A stretch of DNA of 64,000 bases. It comes from Episyrphus balteatus (Eukaryota; Arthropoda; Insecta; Diptera; Syrphidae). Shown piece after piece: positions 46,868 through 59,215 of the stretch; the stretch's first letter is position 1, and each line of letters starts with the position of its first letter. Location of the stretch: positions 75,352,277-75,416,276 of the forward strand of contig NC_079137.1 in the NCBI RefSeq assembly GCF_945859705.1, in the 5' to 3' direction. The notes under the pieces were generated by a model that saw nothing but the letters and a program-made list of their open reading frames with translations, was not told where the DNA came from and searched no databases. A program made the translations under genes and the position numbers.

Positions 46868-48496
46868 ACCTACTTCTTGTAAATTCATTTGAATAAAATG
46901 TTTTTAACCTGCTGCCATGCATATAAACAATCAGCGGCAGCATGCCTTTATGACTATCTATGGAACAGGATGTAAGCTAGGGTCATTTTTGTTATTACAT
47001 AAAAGGAAACGATTATTATGACCCAAGGAAGAATAATTTTCCCATTTTTCCCCACATAAAACGGATCAAAGAAAAGTTTTCTAATTCTTCCGACGAATAT
47101 ATCCAACCGTGTGTCTGTCTTGACTTGAAACGGATGAATATCTAAATAAGGAATAAGGCTAATTATAAAATTTCCAAATATGACAGGTAAATCCTTATAA
47201 ATGTTTGGCTCTTTTTATTTGTCTATATCTCGTCATGTCTCTTGGAGATTCAAAGGAAAAAAATCCCTTTCCTTGTATTTACTGTCAGTTTTTCCTGATT
47301 GCATAATATGTTCTATCCATCTCATCCACAACCAAAGGATATAACAGACGTTTCGTCCATCAAATGCAAAGTGACATAAGGATGAAGGAATTTCCTTTTT
47401 CTTAAGAAAAAATAAAAAACCTTTTTTATATCTTTGCTCTGCGTTTAATTGAACAAATATTCCTCTGGTATTTCCTAGAGCGCTGAGCCTTTTGTACCTG
47501 GGTTTATTATACTGTGATGGCATAGCAGTGCACTTCACATCACCGGATTGTAATAAGGTAATAATTCTCCTTCGGGGCAATCTTAATTCCAAAATCCAAC
47601 AACATGCGGATTTCAATTCCTTCGCAGCAGTGCATTTCTGTTTCTTATCTTTTTTCCTTCTCCAAATGATTTCAAACAGATGGCCAATGTGGTTTTGGCC
47701 TGAGAGATAGAGAAGTTTGTTTCTTAGATTATTACCCGAAGGCTGTGCCCCGGGAATATGAAAACCACAGATGTTATGTCAAGCGAAACCATCATCATCG
47801 TTATGTCCATGTTCATGACGAAGATGATTATGATGATAATGATTTCTTTTGCGGTTTTGTAGTTTTGCGCGGAGGAATTTACCTTTGAAGATGGTGTAGG
47901 TGATTGTGTTTCCCTGTGGGATGGGTAATTTTTCTTTTGAAGACATACAAATCCACTGTTTTGAAACACAGGTCGTCTATAATTTGAAATCGGTTTTAAT
48001 AATACTGAAGTTTTAAAGGAGGAAACTAATTTCCGCCAAAAAGGAAGGTGAATATTATCTTTGTTGTCTTTTCTAACAGCAGTGTTTATAAGAAAGGGTC
48101 TAATTTGGGGAAACTATTCAAAAATTAGTATTTAAGGGTCATTATTTTTATGTTTTTCACAGCAGGTAAGATTTTATCGAAAGATTAGAGGGATTTAAGT
48201 ACAAAAAAAACACATCGGTTCGTTAATTAGCCTTCAGGAGAATATTTTATAAGGGTACATTTTTGACAGTTTTAGTGTAGAATGATGTCTTGGTTAACAA
48301 GAATTTATTAACCATTTTTAGTTGCTTTCATCATTTTATAAGAACATTTATCTTGATAGGAGATTAAATCATTAAAAGTTGTTAATAAAAATATTGTCTA
48401 ATGAATTTATATTGTTTCCATTCAGAGATCAGCCGTTTTAGAGGCCATTTTAAGTAAGAAATTATTTATATCCCGCAGCCACTACTTGAACTAACA
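46868..48496. other. Non-coding stretch, nothing supported
   Basis: A 127-codon minus-strand frame at 47233-47616 and a GAT/ATG-rich area near 47790-47845 are the only notable points. I recognise neither as a gene. Confidence 0.45.
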
Positions 48497-48504
48497 TACA
48501 CTAA

Positions 48505-50948
48505 CAGGGGCGGATCCAGGATTTTTTTCTGGGGGGGGCACAAGTGACGGATTGGCAACAAAAATCAGAAATAACAGTTAGAAATAAAATGACGACTGAC
48601 TGACAAGCAGCGAATTTTAACGACAGTGCGGAATTTTGGTCTAAAACCTGGCCAAAAATATTTTGGCACATTTTCCACATCAAATAGGTACCAAATGACA
48701 AAAAAGTTATTCGGAAGGAAAAATTTTCATTTTCTTGTTACAGTAAAAGCCACTTAAGTGCTTACCTACTTACCTCCTGATTAGCCGGGAGAAAAAAAAA
48801 TATAAAAAATCATAAAATGCATCACGTACAATCCTGTGCTATATTAAAGACTTAAGTTGTTTCATTAAATAGCTCTTGAGAAATTGAGTAGATAAAATTT
48901 AGAAAAAAAATGTTTACGTTTTTTAATTGATTTTGTATAAAATTTTGCAATATCATGGACATATTTATACCATTATTTGATGACCTAGTAGTTTTTAGTC
49001 AAATACTTAAATCTTCATTCTAATAAATATTAAAGTTCTAAAAGAATAACAAAAAAAAAAAAAAACTGAAAAATACTTTTTCCCCGGGAAACGCAGTTTT
49101 GTTTTTTTTTTTTTTTTATTTGCATTACCTAAAATTTTTTTATATCTCAAGAATATTGTGTTCATATTTTATTATTAATATTATATTATCCTTTTCAATT
49201 TAACTGTCCATAATAAAGGACTAAACATGTACAATAATTTTTTTATATTCCATGTATTACAAAACTTGCACTATTTTATAAGATTTATCTTACTGTGTTA
49301 GTATATAAAAATACGTAATAAATGAAAAATGAAAATGAAATGAAATGAAAATTGTAGGTCTATTGGAGCCAAATTGACCAAGTTATGGATATTTTAATAC
49401 TTCGCTTACGAACGTTTTAGTCCAGAGTTCAAAACTTTAAATCGTTCTCCCCACAACTAATGTTTTCAAAGCCGGTGCCCCTCATAACTTCAAAACTAAT
49501 GCGCCTATTCTTTTGAAATTTGGGACACTATTTTTTTTACATATTTTTAAAGGGCCCGACCCATAGAATCCGTTGCGTCCGTTGCGTCGAAGTTTTTGAC
49601 TGACAGCTCGATAAAATACACACGTTTTTATGGGAAGCGACCCATAAGCGACGGATCGGACGGAGACGGACGGATTCGACGGAAGAAGTAGCCCAAATTT
49701 CTACTTTTTCATCCGTCGTATCCTTTGACATTGGTTGTCAACAATAGATCAGTTCGATTTTCTGTTTCTGAGTGCACACCGGAGATTTTCAGAACTAAGA
49801 ACTGTGTTCTTTTCTTCTCCGATTTTATGAATTGTGAACTTTAATTGTATATTTGTGTAGAAAATGTAATAAAAGTAACATTTAATGATATATCTAATAA
49901 ATTATATCAATTAAATGCTCACATTCTGTTGTTGAGTTCAATTTTACTATGCCAAAGTTATACCTACAACTCATAATTTGTTATAAAAAATTGTTTTTAA
50001 CTGAAGAGCAAGTACCTACAGGAAATCTAGTCGTGCATTTTATTTTATTAAAAAAAAGAACAACAATAATAGTTAAAAATTTCTTGCATCAGAACTTCCT
50101 TAGTGCACATTCAGCGATAAAATATCGAACACACCTTGGAATTTGAAGTGAGCTGTCAAAAAGCAATTCGTCATACGACGTATTCTTTGGGTCACCCCTT
50201 TCTGTCCCATCCTTCAACTTCAACGGATGGATTGACGGAACGGACGCAACGGATTCTATGGGTTGGGGCCTTAAAGGTATCCCTGGAGAAATTTTCTCAA
50301 TAACATAATGTTTATAAAAATCTATAAGTAAGGGTCGCTTTTGAGGAGTTTTTTTTTTCAAGGGGTCTTTATTTTCCGGGTGCAATTTTTTGCAAACTTC
50401 TGAAATGCAAGTTTGTTCTACATATCCAGCAGTTCAATAATATATAGGCAATGTTGTGGAGTGTTGCGGTATTTTAAAAACACTAATGTTAAAAAAAACA
50501 ACGAAAAAAGTGCAAATTTTTTAAGTGTGAACTTCAATTCCTCCGTATGAAAAAATAGAGTTGCATATATATATAATTTTTTTTTTAGAATACCATTCAT
50601 ACCTTGATTGTCGATGTCCATATCAAAATTTTTCACCAAAATCACTTTGAAGTTAAAAAAAAAAAACACTTAGAAAATTCACTTTTTTTTTAATCGAAAA
50701 AACATTCGTGTTTACCCTTCAACAAATAGTCGTTTATTTATTTGTGAGGTGGAGCTTTTCATGGGAAAGGGATGCAACAAACAATAAAATTCGCATTTTC
50801 AGCCAGAAATAGACAAGAGTTTCACCCAAGTTCTTTTTGTTATTATTCATATAGTTTAACAACTCTTATAATTTGATTTGCTTTAAGTATGAACCAGTTC
50901 TGGGGGGGGGCACGTGCCCCCGTGCCCCCCCCCCTGGATCCGCCGGTG
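48505..50948. mobile_element. hAT-like DNA transposon, non-autonomous, 2.44 kb
   Basis: A perfect 8-bp target duplication, TACACTAA, flanks it at 48497-48504 and 50949-50956. The ends are CAGGGGCGGATCCAGG on the left and CCTGGATCCGCCGGTG on the right. Both subterminal regions carry TTCTGGGGGGGGCAC. These features fit the hAT superfamily. No transposase frame is visible, and a second element is nested inside at 49551-50270. Confidence 0.85.
49551..50270. mobile_element. Nested element, TTAA(AG)-flanked, ~720 bp
   Basis: TTAAAG occurs on both sides (49547-49552 and 50271-50276). The ends are inverted: GGCCC-GACCCATAGAATCC, GTTGCGTCC on the left and GGACGCAAC, GGATTCTATGGGTTGGGGCC on the right. 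A TTAA duplication would suit a piggyBac-like MITE, though the exact end is uncertain by two bases. It lies wholly inside the hAT-like element, so it inserted later. Confidence 0.7.
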
Positions 50949-50956
50949 TACACTAA

Positions 50957-51199
50957 CACACTCTATCCTTGGAAGATTAACAATCTGTTTGTTCCGAATT
51001 TGTTGTAAATTAAAATTAAACTGAATTCAGCTTGTGCTGAATTAGCTGAATAGACTTCTATGTACCGAAAATCCTTTTTTAAAACAAATATAACCAATAT
51101 TTTGAATCGCGTCTTTATACAGTCATAAGAAAAGCCAGTGCAAATGAAATGCCTCTTATATGGTAAACAAAATACATATATCGTCTATCTTAAATTAAA
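50957..51199. other. AT-rich non-coding stretch
   Basis: Nothing is supported here. Confidence 0.4.
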
Positions 51200-51800
51200 G
51201 ATTTCAATTCAGCACTTAATTGAGATCTTCCTCTTCGAAGTCGAAAACTTTCCCGTTCGAAGCATTGCTGTCCATACGCTCCACATGACGTAGCCACCTA
51301 AGTTGTGCATTTTTACTCGTAAGGCTGGAGCCTTCGTTCATGTCGATGCCTCTGCAGCATGTAGTCAAGGTTCCTTTGAAAACAAATCGTAACATTAAAA
51401 GTATATAGACTTATTAAGCTCCATTTTTTAAGAGTTAAAGTAGATATATTGTGATGGTCCCTGCTCGGGCGCCACTTGGAAATGAGCTTTTTCATTTACA
51501 GCTATGTTTTTGCTTATTAGCTCGGCAAAATTCTTCTGAAAAAAAGTAGTTGTGATGGTTTCTGATTGGGCTCCAAGATTTCTCTAAAAAACAACACGAA
51601 ATATCAAAAGTATGTAGACTTATCCAGCTCTATAGTGTATAAGAGTTTAAGCTATGGTCCCTTTTCGGGCGCCACTTTGCAATGTGCTTTATAAAAGTGG
51701 CGGTTCCTGCTTGGGCGCCATTTTGTAGTTCGATCGCCAGGGTTCCTGTGAAAAACAACACGAAACTTAAGCTATGGAGACTTATCAAGCTTTATAGTTT
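51200..51800 (-). repeat. Inverted relative of the primer-binding-site-like array
   Basis: On the minus strand the motifs are TGGCGCCCGAGCAGGGAC (51474-51457), TGGCGCCCGAAAAGGGAC (51674-51657), TGGCGCCCAAGCAGGAAC (51720-51703) and a degenerate form at 51574-51557. The same X and Y spacer modules as at 37.5-38.5 kb surround them, including AGCTGTAAATGAAAAAGC and CAGAAGAATTTTGCCGAGC. The first motif differs from the tRNA-Lys complement at one base of 18. Confidence 0.75.
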
Positions 51801-54110
51801 AAGTGATAACGTGGTAATATTGTGATGACCCCATTATTTAATTTTAACCAAGCATAGTAAGTAGACGTCTTGACATGGACAATGCCCCAAAAAATGGTTA
51901 TTTTGACAGATGCCTTATCAATGTACCTCTTTCTTTCTAATTGGCTTTCTATCCCCCTTTAAAAATTTTTATTTGGTTTCAATTTATTTTTATGTTTACA
52001 AAACACTAAAAGAAAAAAACTTAAAAAAAGATATTAAAAATGTTTACAAAACAGAGAGAGGACAATAATAAAGTAGTAAACATAGCAATAAATCACAAAA
52101 CAAAATAAAACATAACTTTATGACAATTCATGGGAAAAAAGAAAACATAAAATTCCTAAACATCAAAACAGGAACCAAAAAATACAAAAACAGAAAAAAT
52201 ACTATAAAATGTTATTATAAAGGACCAAAAACACTACTCTTGTCTGTGTGGGTAAAATGTCAGTTTCTAGGAATGCTCAATTCCTTTATTAATATGCCCT
52301 CTCGTCGAGGCGTCTATTTGTTGGCACCTGCTTTTCATTTAACGTCTCGTTTGGGGCAAACCATGTGACGGATAGACAGACAGTGTACGTAATAAAAATT
52401 GAAAAACTACCCCCACAAGGATGTTCCTATCCTAGTTTTCGAACTTGACTATCTTCTCGCTTCCACACAACATATTATAATATGTGTCAGCAGCTAGAGA
52501 GAGGAGATACATACCTCGTTTTTTGCTGAATATCTATGCGGCACCGTGTACGGTGTGGTATATGGCATGCTTAACATAAGTTTTCACAGGATATACTCTA
52601 CACTACAACTATACACACATGCAAGGCATGGGTATCCTTCCTATCCCTAACCTATCCTCCTACGACAACAAGGAATATATACAAAAAACCTTAATAAAAT
52701 TCAATTTTGTGCGATGAAGCTGACTTTGCTGTTGTCGTCATCCTCGTCGTCCTCGTCCTTGTTGATGGGGAACAAATTTTTCAAATTCAAATTCCTCAGA
52801 TGAAAAGGTACGAGGTATACACGTAACTCTCCACAACATACAAATAGTTGCTCCACGACGAGTAGAGGAAAAAGAAAAATAGGAAAGAAAAGACAGCGAC
52901 AGTGAGACAGAGACATGCAATGCGAAACGCTTTTAGAGAAACGTTTATCATATTTCTCACATCTCGGTCGTGGAAAATTGAAACTGCAATTTTCCCACAA
53001 CATAGTCACTATAGCACGACTCACGACGAGTCATAAAGTCGGACGAACGACTTTCTGACAGCAGCGCAGAGAGTGAGAGTGTACTGCAGTGCTACTATAT
53101 AGAACGTAACATTTGCCACACATGCGAGCTTGAAGTAGAAACACATGCATTATAAGGGTCCTTATTAGATACGCTTGGTTTGGTTTGAATGTTTTTTGTT
53201 TTCATGAAAATCAAAAGTTAAAACCAAGAATCCTTAATTTGATCAGATAAATAGGTTAAAATCATGTCAGTGAGCATAAAGGAGGTTTACAAGTAAGCAA
53301 GATGTTTGTTTGAAATTTATGTTGTATATATCCAAGGTAAACCATAAAAGTTCAGTGAGTAGGCTTGACATAAGAAATAAGGTTCTTAATTAGGAGCTAT
53401 GTGAAATGTATACTTTGGTTGCGCTTTGATTTTCTTTACATTTTTAAATTGAAAGCGTTGAAATATCTCTATCGTTTTCTATCACATTTAGAAATCATCG
53501 GAAAATATTGATTTTTAGGTATGCAAGTCACAGCAGCTCCATGTTGCATACAAATATTTAACTTTAAAACAAAATGTTAGTTCTTAGGGATCACTCTTTG
53601 TGGGACACGCCTTATATAACTTTTGAATAGTTCTGTTTGCGTACTTTTGGAAAATAAGCCTAAAAATTTTATTAATTTTTTTAAAGAAGCTTTATTGAAA
53701 GGGGGAATGTATGAACTTGTTGAAGTCAAAAGTGACAGCAATACCTTAAAAAAACTGACAGGTAAAAATAAAAAAAAACGGGTTTTGAATAAATTTCTTT
53801 GTTAATTTATTAAATAAAAATTTACAAACTTCTTAAAAAGTGTTCCAACTTTTTGATACCTAAATATTTTTGTCTGGGTTAGAAACGTTTAATTTTTAAA
53901 ATAACAGTTTAATTAATTAAAAATTTATATTTTGTTTTTTTTTTTTTGTTCAACTTTTTGTATTTTTAATGCCTCACTCGACTTGAAAATAGTCATTATT
54001 TCGTTACTTAGGTAAACTTTTATATACTTGGTTTGTGTCCTTGCTAAATCGGTTGACAGATGTATTTTTGTATAAATAATTAATTAGGTTCTGTTTAGAC
54101 TAGGATGTGT
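51801..54110. other. Non-coding stretch, moderate complexity at 52.4-53.1 kb
   Basis: Positions 52400-53150 are less AT-biased and contain GAGAG-rich pieces. They could be regulatory DNA, but nothing specific can be named. No exon is recognised. Confidence 0.4.
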
Positions 54111-54494
54111 AGACAATTTCTAAAGCCCTGTTTACACTAAGATGCATTGTTAACAAGGTCTTATGGGAGGTTTTGATTCAATAATTTCGGATCTGCTCAA
54201 TTGGCAAACTTTAAAAAAAAAACCATCCAATGCACTTTTATACAAGTATTGCATCTAAAATGGTAAAAGTGCATCCGATTTACTTTTTCCCAAAAATGTT
54301 GAAAACAGTTGAACACCATCATCTTTTGGTCAATAAATGCATTGGCGTTGCATCAAAAATGGTATAAACGCACTTTTTTGAAAAATGCTCAAAAAAGTTC
54401 TTCTTGTTTTTTTCATTTCGGCTAACCGTTATTTTAGAAACCATGGTTGTTCTACCAGCGGCGCCATCTCGTTTTCGGTATACGGTCCGCTTCA

Positions 54495-54665
54495 TATCGA
54501 CGGATGAATTCGGGTGATCAACAGGTGAACTCGGCAAATTAACGTACTAATCAGTCAAATCAGCGGTTGAACCTTTGAAATCAACGGGCTTATCCGACAT
54601 ATCAACGGACGGACAAGGCAAATCAACTCAAGAATCCAGTAACTCGACATGAGAATCCGGCAAAA
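54495..54665 (+). repeat. Degenerate ~21-bp minisatellite, ~8 copies
   Basis: ATCAACGG-like cores start at 54497, 54517, 54538, 54559, 54580, 54601 and 54622, with spacing of 20-21 bp. The unit is roughly ATCAACGG-TGAATCCGGCA. Confidence 0.75.
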
Positions 54666-56579
54666 GATTATTAAACGATATAGAGTGCGGTAAGTGGCTA
54701 TATAGTCGTACGTTAATTACTTTACTTTAGGGACGTATGGAATGTAATGGTTCATTGCAATATCAAGTTAAGCTTCTACTTACAAATGCATTTGGTAAAA
54801 CCTTTGATCACACTGGGTGTGAATTATAACTTCATAAAAAACTTTAATTTTTTTTTTTTTTTAATTCTTTAAAGCTACATATCTTCGGAGATATGGCTAG
54901 GAGTGTGCCACTTTTTAGACACCCCGAAAATTATAGACTTTCTATCGGCCTATAGTTATTTTTTCGGGCTTTTAACCTGCCTACAATTTACCGCCGCCAG
55001 CCGGATCGAATAGTAAAAATGCACTTTTCATAACAATGATACTTTTGGAGACTTTTTCAATTTCTCACATTTCCTATTTTAACACTCGTTTTGTAGTCGA
55101 GGTCGGACTCACATCGGAGCCGATTCGGACCGAGGTCGGACTCGTTTGCTAGAAGTGATTCTTTCTTTATCTGTTCAATTTGACAGTTACAGTTTTAGAC
55201 AGTGTTCTTATTGGACTTAAAAAGAGTTTGTCAAATAGAAAATTGTAAATTAATTTAGGGTTTCCTGCCTCTTTTCGCTATCTCTTTACCATCATGAAGT
55301 GCAAAGGAAAATATAAGACAGAAATATCAAAATGATTTAACGGAGTGAGCCCAATTTGAACAGTCTGAAATTTCATATGAACAGACCTGTTCGATTTATT
55401 TTTTTCTTAAATAATTTGCAAAGCAAAAAAAATCAAAATACCCAGCTTTTGGTATAGTATCTACATATGTCACTTTTATATTCTTTTCAAAATTAATTCC
55501 CACCAGACACTAGCAAATTGAAAACACAAAAGACATGCAGCGCGACTAATCACTACACAAAACATTGCAATATTTTCCCACCCAATAATAAAATCCACGG
55601 TTGAAAAGAAACAGATCATTGACACGTTCCAATGCGCAATTTGTATTCTTCTAAAATTTTTCATTTCTGATGAAAAAAATATGAAAAATTTCATAATTTT
55701 TCCCTATATTTTCCCCGACCGTTCATAGCAAACAATAAACAAAAACATGGGTGGGTATTTTGTATACTTCTTCCGGTTGAATGGATATTTGATTGAGAAG
55801 GTGTTAAGCTATTTGAGTTGCGACAGCTGGCTGTATGGCGGACTTTATCTATTCATTTCTTTTCTTTTCAATTTTGTATTATAGCCATTGTTATAAATTT
55901 TGTACTCGTGCATGTTCCCACAATTTATATACAATTTTCTTTTCTGTGTATTTCCTCTTTTATTAAAATGTAATTACGTACAGAATATAAAAGCAGTTCA
56001 TAAAATGGGCCAATTTACATGTTCAATTGATTGTGTATAATTGGCTTTTATTTGGTATTTCCATTGTAACTGGAACTTAACAACCATCCCTGTGTGAATT
56101 ATGTATGGACGGCTACAAGAATTTAGTTGTCGATTGAACAGAGTTTTAGTTTCATTCCAGGTCAGAATTCAGAATTATTATATTTTAGAAATGATTGATG
56201 TGAGGCAATATGCCAAAATGTCTATCGGCTATTGAGTATTGAGTTTGTTATTTATGTGAATTTGCGAATTATAGATTGTTGGGTTGGTTTGATTAGCGTG
56301 TTAAGTCAGGGGTGTTACATTTGATGCCTTTGTATGAAGGAGGTCCTTTTTTGATTATATTCGTTGCTCATTTTGATGGGTGGGAAATAGTTTTCACACG
56401 ATTAGCCTTGTCATGGACAAACCAGAGGCCTACTTTGCAATTTGTATCAAGCAGTTTTGTGTTTACTTGGAATTTGACTTTTGATGGATATCGAAACTAT
56501 TTTGATATTAGACTTTGTTGGTTGGCGAAACTTAAGAAATTTGTTTTACACAGGTTTGAACTTAAATTTGGAAACTTAA
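54666..56579. other. Non-coding stretch with one short shared repeat
   Basis: The block TTTCCTGCCTCTTTTCGCTA near 55262, with CATGAAG downstream, resembles 61902-61940, indicating one dispersed repeat. Around 55098-55140 the words GAGGTCGGACTC repeat twice. No exon is recognised. Confidence 0.4.
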
Positions 56580-57840
56580 TGACCGAATGGTACATAACGA
56601 AATTTGAAATATTGCAAACATACTCTTTTTCAATTTGCGAGCATTTGCAAAACTTCGCAAGTTAGAATTCGAAAAAGCAATCAAATCTCAAAATCTATGA
56701 ATATTAAAAATCTACTTAAGTCTTCATCCTTCCTTCGTCCTTTTGAAAACATTCCAAACCTCCTCTTTTTCCATTTGCAAAGTTTTGCAAATTGATGTCA
56801 TACATTGCGAAATAGATAAACCATTTTGAAATTCCTCCTTTTTGGCTTTGCGAGCATTTGTAAAGCTTCGCAAAATGATTTCATACATCCATAAATATTG
56901 CAAAACGTCTTCTTTGTGAAACATTGCATATTTTTTTTCGCTTTGCGAGTATTTGCAAATCTTTGCAAGGTGATTCTATGCATTGACAAATTATAGTAGC
57001 ATTTCTGACCTCATCTTTTCAATTTGCAAACATTTAGAACCTTTGCAAAGTGATGTCACATATTCTGAACTTAAAATCGCATTAAAATGGCAAGCATCTA
57101 CTAATGTTTTTAATATACTTTTCTTCTTCTTTTATTTTATTATTTTATTTTATTAGCAAAGCTTTGCAAAGTGATGTCATAAACTGCAAAGTTTAAATAG
57201 CATTTCAAACCTCCTCCGTTTTGGCTTTGCGAGCATTTGCAAAGTGATCAAAAGTTTAAATTTGAAAAAGCATTAAAGTCGAAGACACCTACAAATATTC
57301 CAATTCATCTTCGAACCTCTTCTGTTTCAATGGGCGAGCACTTGCAAATCTTGGCAAAATGTATAAGAAATAAGATTCAAATCAAAAGCACCTACAAATA
57401 TTGCAAATCTTCTTCAGTCTTCTTCCTTCTTTTTCGTTTTTAGTATTTGCTAAACTTAGTAAAGTGATTTAACATTGCGAAATTGAAATCTCATTTACAA
57501 CGTCATCTTTTCCGATTTCTGACCATTTACAAATCTTCGCACGGATGTCACATAATTCGAAAGTGAAACAGCACTAAAATTCAAGTGTATACTAATATTG
57601 CAAATTGTCTTCGGTCTTTTTCTTTCTTTGCGAAACATTGTAAATCATTTTCTTTTTAATTTGCAAGTGTTTGCAAAGCTTCGCAAGGTGATTTCATACA
57701 TTGCGAAATTTGAATAGCATTTTTAACGTACTCCTTTTCGATTTGCAATTCTTCGCAAAGTGATGTCACATATTGCGAAATTGAAATCGAACTAAAATCG
57801 CAAGAATAATTAAGATTTCAAATCGCATTTTGTCTTCTTG
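56580..57840 (+). repeat. Degenerate tandem repeat with GCAAAGCTTCGCAAAG cores
   Basis: GCGAGCATTTGCAAAG-like words start near 56638, 56850, 56946, 57229 and 57336, with weaker forms near 57451, 57520, 57664 and 57748. Most are followed by GTGATGTCATACATTGCGAAAT. Spacing is irregular (about 65-210 bp), so the array is old, with deletions. Confidence 0.7.
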
Positions 57841-58889
57841 TCATAAAATTGAACAAAAAAAAAAGGGCCAAGCATGACATAGAACATTTATCAAGACTGC
57901 TAAGAAGTTTTTCTTTTAGGTTTGCACCATTATAGAACCTTTATATCAAATGAAAGAAAACTCTAACTGCAACCATTATATTTTGCTTTAAGGCAAGTAC
58001 ACACCATCCGTCATAATATTATAAAGCTTAATCGTGTCTTGTGGCTATCTTTCACTTAACCCTTTATTTTTTATAACCATATGTCTGTCTAGAGGCTATA
58101 TACGATTTAATATATCTTCTGCATCAGCAATTAAGGCTAACGCACTTGGATGATATATTGCATTTATGGTCAACGATATGTTAACAATTGTTTTCCTTAT
58201 GGTGTAAAACACGTGTCCTTTCATAACTTATCACACATATAACTACAATGCATATACGCCCACACTCTTTGATATGGCCAAGCCTCCCAACAATACCACA
58301 AGAATCCACATCACACACAGCAACAATCATCAATTAATAATAATCCAAAATGTCTACTCAAAATGATTGATTATCCTTTTTGACCTCAAGGAAACAATAA
58401 AGGAAAACAAGAATGCGTGAATCCTTACTACATTCTTCATTGCATATCAAACAATCAACTTCAAAGAAGAAAAAAAAAAAAACAATATACAATTGGTTCC
58501 ACATACTTCGCCTTCGCCAATATCTTCATTCTTAACACACTCATACAATAATATAAGCAAGAAATATTACTGGAGCCCTTTTTATCCTTTGCAATATTTC
58601 CTCATTAAAATTCCACGGGAAAAATACTTTCCTTCATTTCTCGTTCTTGGTTCGTTTCTTATCCAAAGTGCAAACGATAATTCAAACCGATGAAGTAGTT
58701 ATGCACTTTGGTGATGTATGGGGGCGTTTTGAAACTCAAGGAGTTGCAAATTGCATCTCAAGAGATCGATTCCAGGACAAAGACAAAAAGGAAAAAAATA
58801 ATGACGAATTTCAAAAGGATATGAATAAGAAGATAGGATAAGTAGTATGTAAATTATATAAATTAAGTAAGGTATGCTTCCAAGTCGCA

Positions 58890-59215
58890 CAGGGATATAA
58901 GTCCCAGGGACATAACGCCCACTTTATATTTGTGTAGCTTGTGATATGACCCATAAGCCCATTTTAGTGAGTGGAATATAAGCCACAAATTGAGTGTTAG
59001 ACTTATGTTATGACATACTCAAGTTGGACATAAGCCCCCACAAATAAAAAGTGGGTTTTATGTCCCACTAACAAAGAATTAGAATTAACAAAATTATAAA
59101 ATCATCTCCGACCTGTGTTGGACATAACTACATAATTTTTTTCGGACTTATGTCCCACCATATTGGAACATAATTCCATATTAAAATGTTATGGAATTAT
59201 GCCCCCACCTAATTT
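58890..59215. repeat. Cluster of GGACATAAGTCCC-like palindromic motifs
   Basis: Variants of GGGACATAAGTCCC occur about eleven times in both orientations over 325 bp, for example near 58899, 58917, 59029, 59056, 59146, 59163 and 59195. The motif is itself close to palindromic. The cluster may be a decayed tandem repeat or the subterminal region of an element. Confidence 0.6.
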
